Assembly: GCA_022225965.2 (NCBI GenBank)
Contig: JAKJXP020000004.1
Location: forward strand, 558,001 to 622,000
DNA: 64,000 bases
Origin: Diatrype stigma
Taxonomy: Eukaryota; Ascomycota; Sordariomycetes; Xylariales; Diatrypaceae
Direction: 5' to 3'
Shown here: in pieces, positions 13,440 through 27,809 of the stretch
How positions within the stretch are numbered: position 1 is the stretch's first letter
How the letters are laid out: every line of letters begins with the position of its first letter
Made by a program: the position numbers and the translations under genes
Notes under the pieces: model-generated
Seen by the model: the letters and a program-made list of their open reading frames with translations, nothing else
The model's database searches: none
Told to the model about the DNA's origin: nothing

Positions 13440-14983
13440 GTTTTAATTTACGGTATTAACGGGAATAGTTTTTAACGAAACTTTCTTTAAGAACCTTATA
13501 TTTAATAAAAACGTATTTTATAAATTCGAAATATATTATAATAACATAAAAGAAAATAAAATAATAACATTTAACGCATTCGAAAAAAAGCTTATAATTC
13601 GTTCGATAATTTCCTTAAGGATTAATTACATAACGGAATTTGCTTATTCCTTTAAGGAATAGCAAAAGCCGAAATAGCACAAAAACATATCCTTAAATAA
13701 CGAAATCGAAGCTTTTCTTAATAGTTATTTCGATTAATTCCCCGAAATATTCGGCTTCGTTTCGAAAAAGATTATAACGAATATAAAAACGCGCCATTAT
13801 ATCGATATAAAAAATAACCGCTTTATTAAATTTTCCCCGTAAAAATATAGCCTAATTTAAATAAAGGCAATAAAAAACTTCGTTAAGGCATATTAAAATG
13901 CCATAATCCGTAAAAATATAAGCCTTTGGGATTTTTTTGCATTATTAATTCCGAAAAAAGCTTCCGGTTAAACGACGAAGCCTAATAAATATAATCCATT
14001 CGTTATATAACAGTTTTGCTGCAATTATTGCGAATTTAATGCCAAAAAAAAAACGCATATCCTTTATTTAACGCGATAAATAAAATATAACGCGTAGCAA
14101 ATTATCGATAATATTACTTTATTAATTTTAAAAATGGCTTTTAATAAATTAAAATATACGAATCAAACATTAAAAAAACGGCTTTCGTAATTTCATTCGG
14201 ATTATACGAATGGATAATTATGCCTTTCGGCCTTTATAACGCCTTAGTAACGTTTTAAACGTTAATAAAAAAAATCCTCGAGCCTTTATAAGAATTTATT
14301 ACGGACATGTTCGATAATATAACCGTATAAGCAAACATTCGAAAACAATTTTACGAACGAATAATCTTATTTTTTAAAAGGCTTTTAAGTTTCGGCATAA
14401 TTATTAATATAATTAAATCTTTAATATTTATTCGCAAAAACATTTTCTTAGGATTTTTAATTTCCGAAAACGAAATCGAAGCCGATTTTATTAAGGTTAT
14501 TATTATTCGGAATCGACTTAAGTCCGAAATTATAACGCAAATGCGTAATTTCGTAAACGTTACTAGTTATTTTCGTTATTTTATTAATTATTATTTTCGC
14601 TTTATAATTTTTTTAATAGTATTAATAAAAAGCCCGAAAAATAAATGCATAACTTTATTCCCGAAAATTACAACAGCCTAAAAAAAAATTCGTAAAAAAA
14701 TTACTACAATTCCAATAATACGTACGTTCGATTAAAAAAAGCCTTTCGTAATCGAGACCAATACTTTATAAAACGACGTCGGCGCCGCTTTATTATAACC
14801 CTATATGCATATAAACGGCAATATCGCTTTTTACTTTATTGCTTATTTTTCGAAAAAATTAATTAATACATAATTACGATACTTTATATAAAAGCAAGAA
14901 CTTTTAAAAATTATGCTAATATTTTAGCATTAACGGCATTAAATAAAAAAAAGCGAAATTACGATAATTACGAATTACGAATG
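13440..14983 (+). pseudogene. gypsy pol part 1: reverse transcriptase and start of RNase H
   Basis: The + frame reads HYIDIKNNRFIKFSP near 13.79 kb, the conserved lead into gypsy reverse transcriptase. It then reads KTAFVISFGLYEW-IIMPFGLYNA near 14.17-14.25 kb, matching the family block MPFGLxNAPATF. EFITDMFDNITV follows, where the YxDD-like motif has decayed, and then FLGFLISENEI. RNase H traces follow: VIETNTL near 14.75 kb (ETDAS-type) and KRNYDNYEL near 14.95 kb. Many Gln and Trp codons are stops. The frame breaks at about 14983, where the second nested insertion begins, and resumes near 30.71 kb. Confidence 0.85.
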
Positions 14984-15249
14984 CCTAAGTATTAACGTAG
15001 GTCATAAGCTTACTTATACCGTAGTGAAACAAAGGGTTATTGTGTCGCTTTTTTTTCTATGAGAGTTGGGTGGAGTCGCCTGTCCCAAATAGGAAAGTAA
15101 CTCAATATGCGCATAACGGCCCGTATTCTTTTAAAACAGCGGGTTATGCCCTTTTAAAACAGCTGGCTGCCAACTCGTTTTATGCTTAAAATAACTAGCT
15201 GTTAGCTTATATTTATTATTTCCTATGGTTTTCTTTGCTGCTGCTAATT

Positions 15250-15625
15250 GTTAGTTTTAATTTCACGTATTAATGCCGCGATTTTTTATTATTACCGCTA
15301 TTACTTCTGGCTGTTGTTGTTATTTATGGGCTTCGGGCTTTTATTGTTATAGCCATACTTTTTGCTGTTTCCGTTATAACTTCCATTGCTCCAGCCATAT
15401 TTTTGCTGTTGTAGCCTTCTTTTTGTTACCGCCTTTTTATTGCCGCCTTCTTGTTGTTAGTATTTATTGCTATTTCTGTTATCTTTATTTATTGCTATTG
15501 CTGTTATTTTTAATTTTTATTGCTTTTGCCATATGCTATTGTTGTTATAACTCTTCGTTATTTTTAATTTCTTTGTTTTTTATTTTTTTTAGTTGTCTTT
15601 TTATTATAACCGAATATCTGTAACC
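15250..15625 (+). repeat. Low-complexity TTATTGCTG-type tract
   Basis: The sequence is built from TTGTTGTTAT, TGCTGTT and similar words. It leaves one frame open for 116 codons rich in Cys, Tyr, Phe and Leu. The composition explains the open frame, and no domain is visible, so it is not called as a gene. Confidence 0.5.
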
Positions 15626-15949
15626 GAATTTTTACGACCATACATTTACGATTAAACATCCGTGATTCAGCATTATCTTAATTCTTTATTACATAAGTAT
15701 TTTTTGCTGGCCTTTTTAATATTCCAAAGTTCTTTATATTTAAGCGTAATATTATTACGTAAACGGATGCCAATTCGGAATAAACGTCAGTTTTTTATTT
15801 ATAACATTTAATCACGATTATTTAAATAAGCCAACGTATAAATTTCATACTTAAATACGATTTTTAAAGTTAATTAATTATTTCTTATTATTGCCATTAT
15901 TATTAAGCCTTATTAATTCTTATTTCATTATTTGGTATTATGATGCATT

Positions 15950-17310
15950 TTTAATATTATTAATTGGATTTATTTAATCGCTTATATTATAGTATCGTTA
16001 TTTACGGATACGTTTTTTAAAATCCCTTTATTATGTTTCATTATATTAATAATACTTAATATAATAACGATTTATATAGCTTTATTGCATTTTGTTATTA
16101 AACAAATATTTTAATAATATCGTATATTGATCAGTTCCTGTCGTTATTAAGATTATAAGTTACATAATTATTTTTATATGCTTCATTTAATATTAATTAA
16201 TATTATTATCGTAGCAATTATTTGTAAAATATTATTAAGCCATTAGGATATTGGGATCGTTATCGTTAAACGATTAAATAGTTAGCTTAATAAGTATTTT
16301 ATATTCGATATTTTAAATAATTTGGTAACATTTAGACATAACTATATGAAGTTATATTGTTCATATTTGGAAAATGCAAGAAAATGATAATGTTAACATT
16401 ATTAAATAAGATATTTTATTATATCTTTAATTATATTTTAATTAATTATATTTTAATTAACATAATAATTATGGATTAACATTAATATAATGTTCATAAA
16501 TAATTTATCCTTATTAATTAAAATATAAAAGCATTTTAATATTTTAATAAGCCTTTTTATGTTATTTACGGACGTACGTATATATGTTTATAATTTTAAA
16601 TAATTAATTATTAATTTAATATTTATAAGATTACGACAGTAATACGATAAAACATTCTTTTTTAATTACTAACTTTATTTTATTTTTAATTATGCCGCCG
16701 AATATTTTAAAATTATAATTCGATATTTTAAAATTACAATTTAATAAATTCCTATTATAATATGTTCCTTTATATTTTAAGACTTTTTAGTATTATCTTA
16801 ATTACGAAAATAAACGCGGAATATATCGTTAATAAATACGAGACGTATTATATGTTACGATTATTTCTTTATGGGACAACGACTTTTATATCGATGGCAA
16901 TAAATTGGATGCATATTTAATTTAACGAGGTAAAATAATTAATTATAAGTATAACGAGCTTTGTAATTATTACAAAACCATAACATAAATTGCTGGTATG
17001 TAATCATTTTATTTTTATCGGTCGGTTTATGGATTTCATAAGAATGCATGTACCAATTGCGTTTTTTATGGTAAAGGCTAAAAGTGTTCTTATTACGGCG
17101 GCCTTATTCGTTTTTTTTTTCCAATCCGGTTACGTTTGTTAGGTCGCATTATAAAGTCCATATATCGTAACTTTAAATAACGATTATTAAAAAATCTTAC
17201 GCGGTTTTTAAATAACGTTAAGAAGGAATTAAGTAAATTAAATATGTAATAATATCATTTCCATAAAAAAATAAAGAGTAATGATGGCATTTATGGTCTT
17301 AAAATAGATT
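15950..17310 (+). repeat. Direct repeat copy 1 (pairs with 29120-30470)
   Basis: It shares many long words with 29120-30470 in the same order and orientation, for example AATATAATAACGATTTATATA, TTACATAATTATTTTTATATG and ATGCATGTACCAATTGCG near 17043. The copies differ mainly by transitions, as expected of RIP. This copy keeps the NACTNC start of the cysteine motif, but the rest is more decayed than in copy 2. Confidence 0.75.
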
Positions 17311-18790
17311 CGTAATAAAAATATAAGTTTATGATATACATTTCTTATTTTATGCATAATAATATGCCTTTATATAATTCTTTATTAATATTGAAATAAT
17401 TATTATATATTTAATATATTTAAGTAATATATGTTCTTAATTTATATATGATTTTATAATACATATATATATATAATAAGATAAAATGTTCTAATAATTA
17501 CATTTTCCTTATAATAATATATTCGATATATGTATAAATTTGTAAAAAATTTTCTTTATATATAATAGACTAAGGTATTCTCTTCTTGTTATCTTTACTT
17601 CATTACCTTATTTTAAGACATCGTTATTTATATATCATGACTAAGTTTCATATTCACTTTAGATTTAAAGTCCTTAACGATAAATTTTCCTTTTTTATTT
17701 TATACTTAAAAGTTAAAATTTAATACTTTCTTTTTAATTATGTTATTATGCGCAACTCATTTATTACTTATGCTTAAAAAGCTTTATGCGATGTAATTAA
17801 TATTTAAATAAATATATCGCCATTTTTATTAATTTATGTATTCTTTTAATTTCGTATATTTATATTATTAATTCTTTTGCCGCTATAGCTAATTCCTTAA
17901 ACTTTATTATTTCTCATTAATTATACTTGCGTATGGGAAGTTATATGCTTAAAATATATAAACATTAATCGTTATTAATTTAGTCGATTTAAGGAATTAT
18001 ATTTAAGCCATTTGCTTTATCTGTTTGTTCGTAACGAATTAGAAGATAATTCACGTGCTTCAGTATAGCGACGATCTTTTAGCCTGTGCCGAAAAAACAA
18101 TATTAAGGCTGCTTTAATTTAAGTATTAAGCATAAAATAAGTGGCCAATTTTCGATGTGTATAATGTATTATGGGAAAAGAACCCTGGAATCGTTATATA
18201 CGTATAGATTATATTATTTTAGGATTTAATCCTTTACGAGAAGCTTATATTAATTGCTATTATAATGGCAATGGTTTAAAATATTCGTTTTATTAAGTAT
18301 TTCGTAAGTATTTATTTTTCTTATATTTATTTAAACGATTAATATAAATAAAGCCATAACAGAACTTATCTCGGAATATTCGCCTTATTTTAAAATGCAA
18401 CCAAAAGGCATAATAAAAGCAAGCCTTAAGTTTAATATTATATTTTCATTTCGAAAAAATATTAAGGTTTACGGGTTTAACTTTATAGCACCGGTAGGAA
18501 TATAACGATTATTTATTAATATATTATTAAAAAAAGTGCTTTCCTTTATAAAAAAAGCACTTGAAATGTTAAAGGAAATCCAAATCTTATGTATATTACT
18601 TTAATTTGCTCTTGTATTTATTATATTAATTCCATATTAATGAAATTACTTAATGCCGTTGTTTTTTTGCATCTTTCTTAATTAGCTTGCCTTTAAAAAT
18701 CGGAATAATTTTTTTATCGTTTAATAAATTAATTTAAAACGTAAAAAAAAAGAATATTCGTAAGACTTATTAATTTATCCCTTATTACTT
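17311..18790. other. AT-rich sequence, nothing recognised
   Basis: Long A/T runs and stops occur in every frame. I see no domain, RNA gene or clear repeat unit here. Confidence 0.4.
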
Positions 18791-18839
18791 GGACGTTTAG
18801 TAAACGAATTTTGCTCGGTATTATCCGAACCCGTAACTT

Positions 18840-19629
18840 TAGCCGAGCCTCGTTCTTGTGGGCCCAGTAATATGTCATTATCGTCGTCCGGAATTTGCAG
18901 CTACTTGTTAAGCGATGCTATTTTAATAGCTAAAAAAGCCTAATTAAATAAGACATTTTATATGCTAAGAATACTAATAGGCTTAGAGAAAATAAGCGCA
19001 AAAAACGCCACTTATAATCCGCTGGAATTCGAATAAGCCTGCTTATTAATGGAAGATACGGCTATACGTAATTTGCGCTAAATTTTAGCAACATAATCAT
19101 GAGATGACGGAAAGGCGACGTTTTAACGATTATACGTAATAACCGGTCCAGATAAATTAATAGGGATTAAAGAAATATTAACGGATACGAGGTGAATCGG
19201 GGCGTACATTAAAGCACCTAAAGGTTTAAGCCCCGTAGACTCGATAAATTCGTTTTTAAGTTAACCGAAAATCATGCCTGATTCATATAACCCCTAGCCA
19301 TTCTTTAATTTAAGGTTCCTATTGTTATTTACGCAAAAGAAGTATCTTTTGCGTTAAAGATTAGTAACGAAAACGAAAATAAAGAATGTATAATTCCTTT
19401 TGCTTATAAAAACGCCCGAGGCTTTTTCCGACTTATTAAAGAAAAACCTTAATTTAATAAATATCCCTTTATTTAGTAAGGGCTTAATGGTGTCCTTTAA
19501 ACGGAACTTACGGCAATTGGAATATAACCGTACTATACCGAAAAAATTGCAAGAAATAGGTGCTTCAACGAAGGGAACGTTCGAAAACATAAGAGGTAAA
19601 ATAAGAAGCCTAATTAAAAAGCGTTAATA
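18840..19629 (+). pseudogene. Unrecognised decayed gene, C-terminus still open
   Basis: A + frame reads coherently from about 18840 to a stop near 19629, with TAA, TAG and TGA at positions where Gln or Trp would fit. The last 75 codons (19400-19627) are uninterrupted and end in a basic stretch, KIRSLIKKR. The region 18790-18900 is also less AT-rich than its surroundings, so this gene may have been mutated less than the Helitron. It lies upstream of the Helitron 2 polyprotein in the same orientation and might be a second protein of that element. No family was recognised. Confidence 0.45.
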
Positions 19630-21341
19630 TTATGTTTATAATAATGTTAATATATAAATTATACTTATCGGATTACTTTTTCTAGGTGGCATTACATAAT
19701 GGTACAATAGTTATCTTTTCCAAAAGAATTGCGCATATAAATAGCCCAAAAAAAATAAAAGCCTTAAATTTGCAAAACTAAGTTACGCAAATATCCATTT
19801 TAACTTGCTCCCATTTCGAACCATATAGCGTTAACCATTATTTTTAATTTGCAAAAATAATCCACCAGTACCGGCCAATTAAATAGATCATTAGAAAAAG
19901 GAGCTCTTATAATTAAGGTTATAGCCAAACTGCCGAAATTAAGGAATTAAACGTTTCGGATAAAGAATTTGATGCCTTAAATAATAGTTAATATAATAAC
20001 GTTTAATTCGGAGTCGGCTTTTAAAGAACGTACCCGGAAAGAAATAAAAGGAATGGCCATAATGAAAGAATTGCCAAAAAAAGGCCGATAACGTAATGTA
20101 ATAAATAATATGATAAATATGGAAAAACCTAATAAAGCTAATTAAATAATCCTTATAATGCAATTAATAATGTAGAACTAATATAACCAATAACGCAAAA
20201 AATCCGAATAACAGCAATGGTTTTAGAAATAATGCGGAATAAATTAATGCAATACAAAGAAATAAAATGTCGTATTGAGATAATAGCAAAAATAAAGGGA
20301 AATATAAACAGTAGTAACGATAATAATAAAGTACTCGTCATAATAATTTAAACTATAACTAAAAAGTATTCTTATATTATTCTAGTTCGTATAATAAATT
20401 ATGTACGTATTCTTTTCTGTTTCTTTTTCTTCGGCTTTCATTATATCATGCCAGTCTTTTTGATAATACTAAAGCTTTATATTTTTACCGCTTCGATATT
20501 TCGGTTCTAATTATAGCCATGCTTTTTTATTTCTCACTATATACATACGTATTATCATAACCTATTATATAATATATAACCAGATTTAAAACTAGCTAGG
20601 ATATACGTAATGCGATTTTCAAATATATATCATTACGAAATAAAACTGGATCTATACATAAATCGATAACATACGTTTTAATTATATACAGTAAATATTA
20701 TTATAAGCCCGGGTAATTATGGAAATTTATAATGCACTATTATTTCCAAATGCTCCGTTATTTCTAAATGCTCCGATTTAAAATAAGTAACTAATAAATA
20801 ACTTTATATATAAACAACGCATATAATTGCAAAGATACATTTAAAGATATATCATAATGTAATATAAATATAAACAAAAAAACGAATGCATATGATAAAT
20901 AAATTAGACCCTTTTAGTTTAATCTGTTATTATTTCATGAACTATTTATTTGGTTTCGTTTTTTGCTGAAAAAGAAACTTCTTCATACTTGTCATATTTC
21001 TTTACAATTCATTGCAATTCATTATGTCTTTTATTAACTTTAATGCTACAAAACAGAATCGACTAATAAGGTCACCATTAAGATCTCTTATTCGATAAGG
21101 TTTACTAAGCGACTCTTATTTTCATGCCTTGCCTATTTAATAACTACATAAGAACATTCCGGTTTTAATACCCCCTATAACATAATTCCAGCATCTAGCC
21201 TCTAATTTTACATCTCCTATTACGCAATCCCAGCACCCAGTTTTTAATTATAATGTTCCTTGCCTAACTCCATTTCTTATTTAATCCCAGTCCCAAAATT
21301 CTTTTCATGGTGCCCCCGGTTTTACATAAGCTTTCTTTTAA
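19630..21341. other. AT-rich spacer, nothing recognised
   Basis: Only short opposing open frames of 62-78 codons are present (19939-20341, minus). No domain, tRNA or clear tandem repeat is visible. It separates the decayed gene before it from the Helitron 2 polyprotein. Confidence 0.4.
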
Positions 21342-24300
21342 TTGGATTCGAATAGTTCCAAAACTTTATTAAAGGCATTAACTTCATCGTTTCCGCCCGT
21401 ATTCGAAAATAATGTCTCGAAATCCGTTAAAGCTTTATTAACGGCAGCCAATTCCGAATTCTATACCAATAAATCGGCTTTTAAAACTCGTTCGTTTCTA
21501 AATCCTATTTTTAAACGGCATAAGGCCAAATTAATTCAGAACTTTTGGAAACAAACTTAAATAAAGTCTATGTTTCCCTTAAAATGGTGCCGCTTGTATT
21601 TAATACGATGCTTTAAGTTTAATCTTTATTATATATCCTTTCGCAAAAAATTTCCATAGCGCTTGCTTAATAAATTACAAACCCCTTATTCCCTTGTCCT
21701 TAATAAGCACTTATATCGCCTTAATTGCAAGAAATGTTTTCCATCTGGTAAAAACGCCAAAACATAGATCTATTAAGGTTGTTATCGTTAGGTTAATAAG
21801 GGACGTTTTCTTCAAGAAGTACGTTTAACCATGTTACATATTCCCTATAAGCATTACTGGCCAGAAAAAATTAAAGTTCTTCGTCCTTTTAAAAAGCGTT
21901 TCCTTATTTTTAGGGTTGCCTTTAAATACATAACCAAACTATCTCTTAATTTAGAAACCAATTATTCTTTTAACTCTGCATATCGCAAGGTTACTAGCCA
22001 CTTAACGGTATTTGCCAATAACATTTACGGGATTATTAAAGTTTTATCGCGGCCCTTAAAAAACGTACTAAGCGAGATTCATATTATTTGGTATAGCTTT
22101 AATTGTTTAAAAAAACAAAACCTGCTGTTATTTTTAAAATTACGCAAATCGGTTATAATAAAAGCACTAATTTAATTACGAACATATAATCATTTATACC
22201 GTCAAGTTATAACAAATAATGCTTTTTAAAACATGTAACATGAAACGGATAAAATACTTCCGCCTAGTATAATAAAAAATATTACCTTAATGCCTAATAT
22301 AAAATAAAAAAGTACCCAGCGATTAACTTATATTTCAAAAAACAAGTCTATGCCTCCTGTACTTAATAAAAATGCAAATAATTCTAAAGATAATTCGAAT
22401 AAAAACGAAAATACAAACCAAAGAAATGAACTTAATAAAGAGTTATAAAAAAAGAATTGGACGTAAGCATTAAGAAAAACTGAAGCAATTATTGATTCGT
22501 TTTTACATATCGGTTAATAACTTGCATTATATTATGAAAAACCCCGAAAACCATACATTAATCAAAAATAAACAATACATCTTTATTGCGTCCTATACCT
22601 TTAACGTTTTCCAATTCATTTGCCGATTGCCTAAATCCTACAAAAAAAGAACCAAGCATTTTATTCATAATTACCTCTTCCGGATTCTTTTCACTAAATC
22701 AAACCCGCGCCAATAATACGGAAAAGGCCCAGTTCGTATAGGAATCTATTGCCCCTAAGTTCTTATAAAAAAATAAACACCAAGATAACGTAACGGAAGA
22801 AAAAACCACCAAAAGTCGTTCATATATGCGGGTTCGTCTTAGGAACTACTTTTTAAGCGTCCGTAATTCAGATTACTTTATATTTACGTTTATTAAGATT
22901 CTACCGTATAAAACTAAAGATCCTGTTCCTACTAATAGCGATTAAAAAAGAAAGCTTAAAGCCTGGAAAAAAAAACCATTTAATTTATAAAAATAAGCAA
23001 AATCTTTATAATTTATTATATATACTTAATTAATATAATATAATTGGGCCTTAATAAAATTACGACAACATGGAGCCCATGTTGGAACCCATTTAGTCTT
23101 TCCATTTCTGGTATTTAATAGAATTATTCGAGATAATAGTTCTAGAATTAGCAAGGCCCGGGCGTTCAAATCTATTCTTCCACGATTACGGCGCATTTAT
23201 AAAACGATTATACGCAAAGAACTGCTAGAAATTAGCCAAAAATTAAAACAGCACAAGCCTGTTAACAATTTTCGAATAGCAAAGCTCTTACGAGAAATAA
23301 CAGTATTCGGCCGCTAATAACCATTATTAAATAAAACAAAGGTATAACAAAAAAACAAAATCAAGTCCATAATTATACGATATAAGGTTTTCTTAATTTG
23401 GTTTACGATTAATCCGAACGACTTATCTTTTCTAATTCGAATTAAGTTCGGCCGTCGGTTCCGCGGATCCAAATATTTTAAGCAATAACAAGAACGTATT
23501 AAGAAAGAGTTATTTACAAAAAGCCGCCGGGTTTTTAAAAAAATTAACCAAAATCCTGTATCTTCTATATAATGGTTTCATACGTACATACAAGGATTTT
23601 TCGAAAAACTAATTCAAGCTAAGACTAAAGATAGAGCATTTGGGCCCGTAAACCATTACTTTAATGCAATCGAAACTAATAAACGAGAAGCCTTCCATTT
23701 TTATGGCATTCTATGGGTCGAAAAAAACATGGATGCTAAAAACCTATTAAATAATTTACATAACAACAAGGATTCTAATAAAATTATACGCTTTATTTCC
23801 TGAATTAATAAGCACTTTTACGAAAATTACGACGCCTATGTATCAGCTATTCGAAAAATTAATTATATACGACTCGAATCGAATCCAAAGTTCGAATACG
23901 ATTTTAACCGGCTAAAAGCAAAATGGGAAAACGAGGCACAAATAATTGCCACTATAACATAACGCCATACATACAATTAAACATATCTTAAGTATGCCGC
24001 ATTTAAGAACAATAAAAAGGAAAACCATAAACGACGATATCGATTTGGCTAGCCGTAGAACCGAAAAAAACGAATCTATATTAATAACAATAGCATTCTT
24101 TACATTAAACGCTTAAATAAAAGCTGCTTTTATTGGAATCCGGTTATTGCTGCTACATTAAAACATAACCATAACTTCTTATTAATTTATACGAAAACCA
24201 AAACCCTTGCCTTATTGCATTATATTACGAATTATGCCACTAAATTAAAGTCTTCTATATATTAACGACTAGCCATGTTTGTAATTCATTTAAATACGCT

Positions 24301-27300
24301 AACAAAAACCCCAAACTTTGTTAATTAAGATAATCCGAATATGATTGCTATAAGCTTTATGATACGCATTGCTAATAAAATATTCTTAAACCGAAAATTA
24401 TTTTTTATTAACGTTTACAATTACCTATTAAGTTATGAGACCTATTATTATTCGGAAAAAGATTGGCGTTGATTGCATATTACAACCATATATTAATTAA
24501 TTCGTCGATTATGGCGTTACTTACGAAAGCTTGCCGCTAAAAATGCCAACGAAAAAAAAAAGTCGGTTAACCAGGACTCGGTTTTATTCAATCCAAAACA
24601 TGAAGTAAAACCCACCATTTTTTAGGCGTACCAAAAACGTAGCTTTTAATTTCGTAACTTGTACTTTTATAACTATGTTTTTATAATAAAAATTACCAAA
24701 AAACCGGATAAGGATAAATGATTAATACAAAAATATGCTAAATTCAAAAGACCTTTGTATACGAATTCTTATTATTAACGGGTTTTATATTAGAATTATA
24801 TAAAGGTTCCTATACTTATTAAATCGTTTTTATTGCAAATGGATAATAACAACATAACATTTGCTCGCAATTTAATAATTCGGCTCGCCTTATTCGTTTC
24901 TTGGTAACATTTTATTAATAATAAAACCGAAACACCTTTTAAACTATAGCAAAAGTTCCGACATACCATGCCTAAAAGATTACGGCATTATAATAATAAC
25001 TTCAGCTTGTTGCATAAGTTCCGTAAAGACGTTAAAAAGGACGTTTAATTATGGAACATACGTAAAGATTGGAATATCGGGATTAAAAACGATGATCCCG
25101 CTAAACCAACGGATAAAGATGGGCTTTAATAAGAACAAAAAGAGGTTCCGGATTATGAAAGCCTATTAGGCTTTGTTTAAAGCGTGGCTAATATTTTGAC
25201 GGATACGAGAAATCGTGGAGTAGGCATTTTTGAAAATATTATACGACACATCTTTTAACTTACTATTCCTGTACAGCCATTTATTATAGCTTAATTTCCT
25301 TATCGAATGGAACTAAACAAATATTGGAATCTATATAAGGAGCTAAAAGGAAATGATATAAGGCAAAGTCTATAACATACTATCGACGAATCGAATAAAG
25401 CCTGGAAGTCGGAATTAAAGGCCTTGGAGCAAAGTTTATTAAAGCAAGCTGCAGGAAAACTAAATAAAGTTTCGGAATCACTTCAACAAGGCCCAAACTC
25501 CATTTTAAAGCGACGCCAATTACCCTTTCTAAAAGGTCTAGATAACGACGATGACCTAATAGGAATAAACGATAACCCCATACTTGTTGCCTCTAATCGA
25601 CCACGCCGAGTCCAATAATAGAGCCGCGTTCAAATCAGGCCTATCGTGGTAACTATTAAAAAGGGAGAAGGCACAACCTAGAAAAACATAAGCAAAAGGC
25701 TATAACAAAAACTTCAACTTAATTTCAAGCAAGCCGTAGCATTAGATATAGTTCTGCGCCATATGGACAAACTCGACAAATTCAGAGAAGGCATTAGCGA
25801 AGATTACGGACCTGCATAAAAAGCCGATGGCCATTCTTTATCGAATGAACCTTCATAACTGCTATTCTACCTTAGCGGAAAAGGTGGCATAAGAAAAAAT
25901 CGGATCATTAAAGCATTAACAACAGCTTTTGAGCGAAAGAATCTCCGACGAAAGCTTAAGCTAACTGGTACATCAGGATTTGCTGGAACTGGGATCAATG
26001 GCACTATACTTCATTCCGCATTAAACCTGCAAATCATGGACAGCGGCAACAAAAAAGAAAGACCTATTCCGGAATCTATAGCTAAAGCTTTGCAAAAAAC
26101 TGACGTCTTGGTTATCGATAAATATAATATAATAAATAATATAAACTTCTATCAAATGTACAGGCGTTTATAATAAGCTACCGGCTATCTTATTAACTTT
26201 GGCGGAATGCCTATCATCATTCTCTTTAAAGACTTCTATCAATTCGCACCAATTCGTTCCGATCCCATGCTTTTTCCTAATAAACCCATAAGCGCTACCG
26301 ACTACGAGGCAACGAAAAAACATTTTAATATTCGAGAAAATCTTTAATATCTTGGTTACAAGCTTTGAAAGAAATTCACCAATGTGGTACTTCTTAATAA
26401 GCAAATAAGAACCACAGACTAAAAGTTCCGCAGAATCCTTACTGCTCTCCAAAATAAACAGCAGTTAATAAGAAATATGGAGATTCTAAATGCCAAACTA
26501 GCTAACGCAGCTATAATTCGATTTTTACCCATAACTAAAACGATTACTCCTATTAATACTATAAGGCATTCCTTAAACTTGCAAGCAATATTGGCATTTA
26601 CTAAAAGGCATAATTAATATGTATACATCTTTTTATTACATTATACGCCTAAAAAGGAATCAATTACTAAAGCTATTTATAAGGCGTTTACGATAATGGA
26701 CGACTTAACTTTAAAGCTTCTAGCATATCTGGCCTTTATTTATGGCATGCCCATTGCGGTTATTATAAATAAGTATCCAGGTTTTAAGGTAATTAATGGT
26801 ACGGAGTTTATTATAAAGGGATTCGTTCTTGATTTGCAAGGCGAAACTTATAAGCTATTTCCTTTAGTTCTAATTGTTATTCGTCCACTTAAGGTTATCC
26901 TGGTTACATTAGCTAATAGCGCAAACGTTTATATCCCTAACTTACCTTTTGGTATAATTCCAATCTTTTCGGAAAAGTTATATGCTACTTAATTAAGACC
27001 ATTCGATAAAGAAGCATACCCCTTGATACCCACTTTTGCAATAACCGAATACAAATCTTAAGGCATAACGTTGCAGGAGGCCTATTTAAGCTTAACGTTA
27101 GCTCGGACCAAAGCTAAAGGGGCTGATTTTATTAATACCTATATTTAATTATTTCGATTAACGGAACTTAAGGGGTTTTATTTGCTTAATCTAATTAATA
27201 AAACGCATTGGCTTAACTTAGTATTATCATTCCGAATAAAACCTGTTATTAAATGATTAAAAAAACTGGATCGCCAAATAATTAAAAAGTACCGCACGAA

Positions 27301-27330
27301 TATATAAACGGTATCGCTCTTTACGTTATT
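21342..27330 (+). pseudogene. Helitron Rep-helicase polyprotein (family 2), RIP-degraded
   Basis: The + strand keeps the domain order of a second Helitron type. At 21.83-22.2 kb is an open 114-codon DUF6570-like segment (KVTSHLTVFANNIYGIIKV, then a SEIHIIWYS block). At about 23.39 kb the Rep domain reads LIWFTINPNDLS. At about 23.69 kb it reads EAFHFYGILWV, the ruin of HxHG. At 25.87 kb the helicase Walker A reads LSGKGGIRKNRIIKAL, where the family has GGTGKS. Walker B DVLVIDKYN is at about 26.1 kb and ILFKDFYQFAPI at about 26.23 kb. The C-terminal KSQGITLQEA is at about 27.05 kb. It is less mutated than Helitron 1, and its motifs differ enough to make it another family. It is still non-functional. 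Confidence 0.8.
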
Positions 27331-27434
27331 TTCTAATCATGTTTAACCAGTTCATTACGACCTTAATAATATTTTAACCTTAACTTGCTGTTACGACTTG
27401 TTAATATAACCCTGTTATTATCTTTAGGTTCCTT

Positions 27435-27770
27435 TTGTTATCATTCCCAGGTTGCTTTTGTTATTATCTTCAGGTTGCTTTTATTATTATTTCCAGGTTA
27501 CTTTTGTTATTATCCCTAGGTTGCTTTTATTATCATCTCCAAGTTGCTCTTGTTATTATCTCTAGGTTGCTTTTATTATTATCTCCAAGTTATTCTTATC
27601 ATTATTCCCAGATTGCTTTTGTTATTATCCCCAAGTTGCTCTTATTATTATCTCCAAGTTACTTTTATCATCATCCCCAAGTTGCTCTTGTTATTATCCC
27701 CAGATTATTCTTATTATTATCCCCAAGTTGCTTTTGTCGTTACCATTATTAGGTTACTTTCATTATAACC
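27435..27770 (+). repeat. Tandem repeat, period 23 bp, about 14 copies
   Basis: The unit is close to AGGTTGCTTTTGTTATTATCTCC and is repeated without gaps just behind the helicase end. Because 23 is not a multiple of three, each frame cycles through all phases, giving overlapping open frames of 105 and 74 codons with the same VAFVII/RLLLLLSPS peptides. These are repeat artefacts, not genes. Confidence 0.85.
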
Positions 27771-27809
27771 TAGTAAGTTATTTAGATATGAAAAAAATGA
27801 GAAACCCAG

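Noticed and set aside
27435..27768. Possible coding repeats VAFVII/RLLLLLSPS
   Set aside because: The 23-bp period gives the same peptides in every frame, so this is a minisatellite and not a protein.
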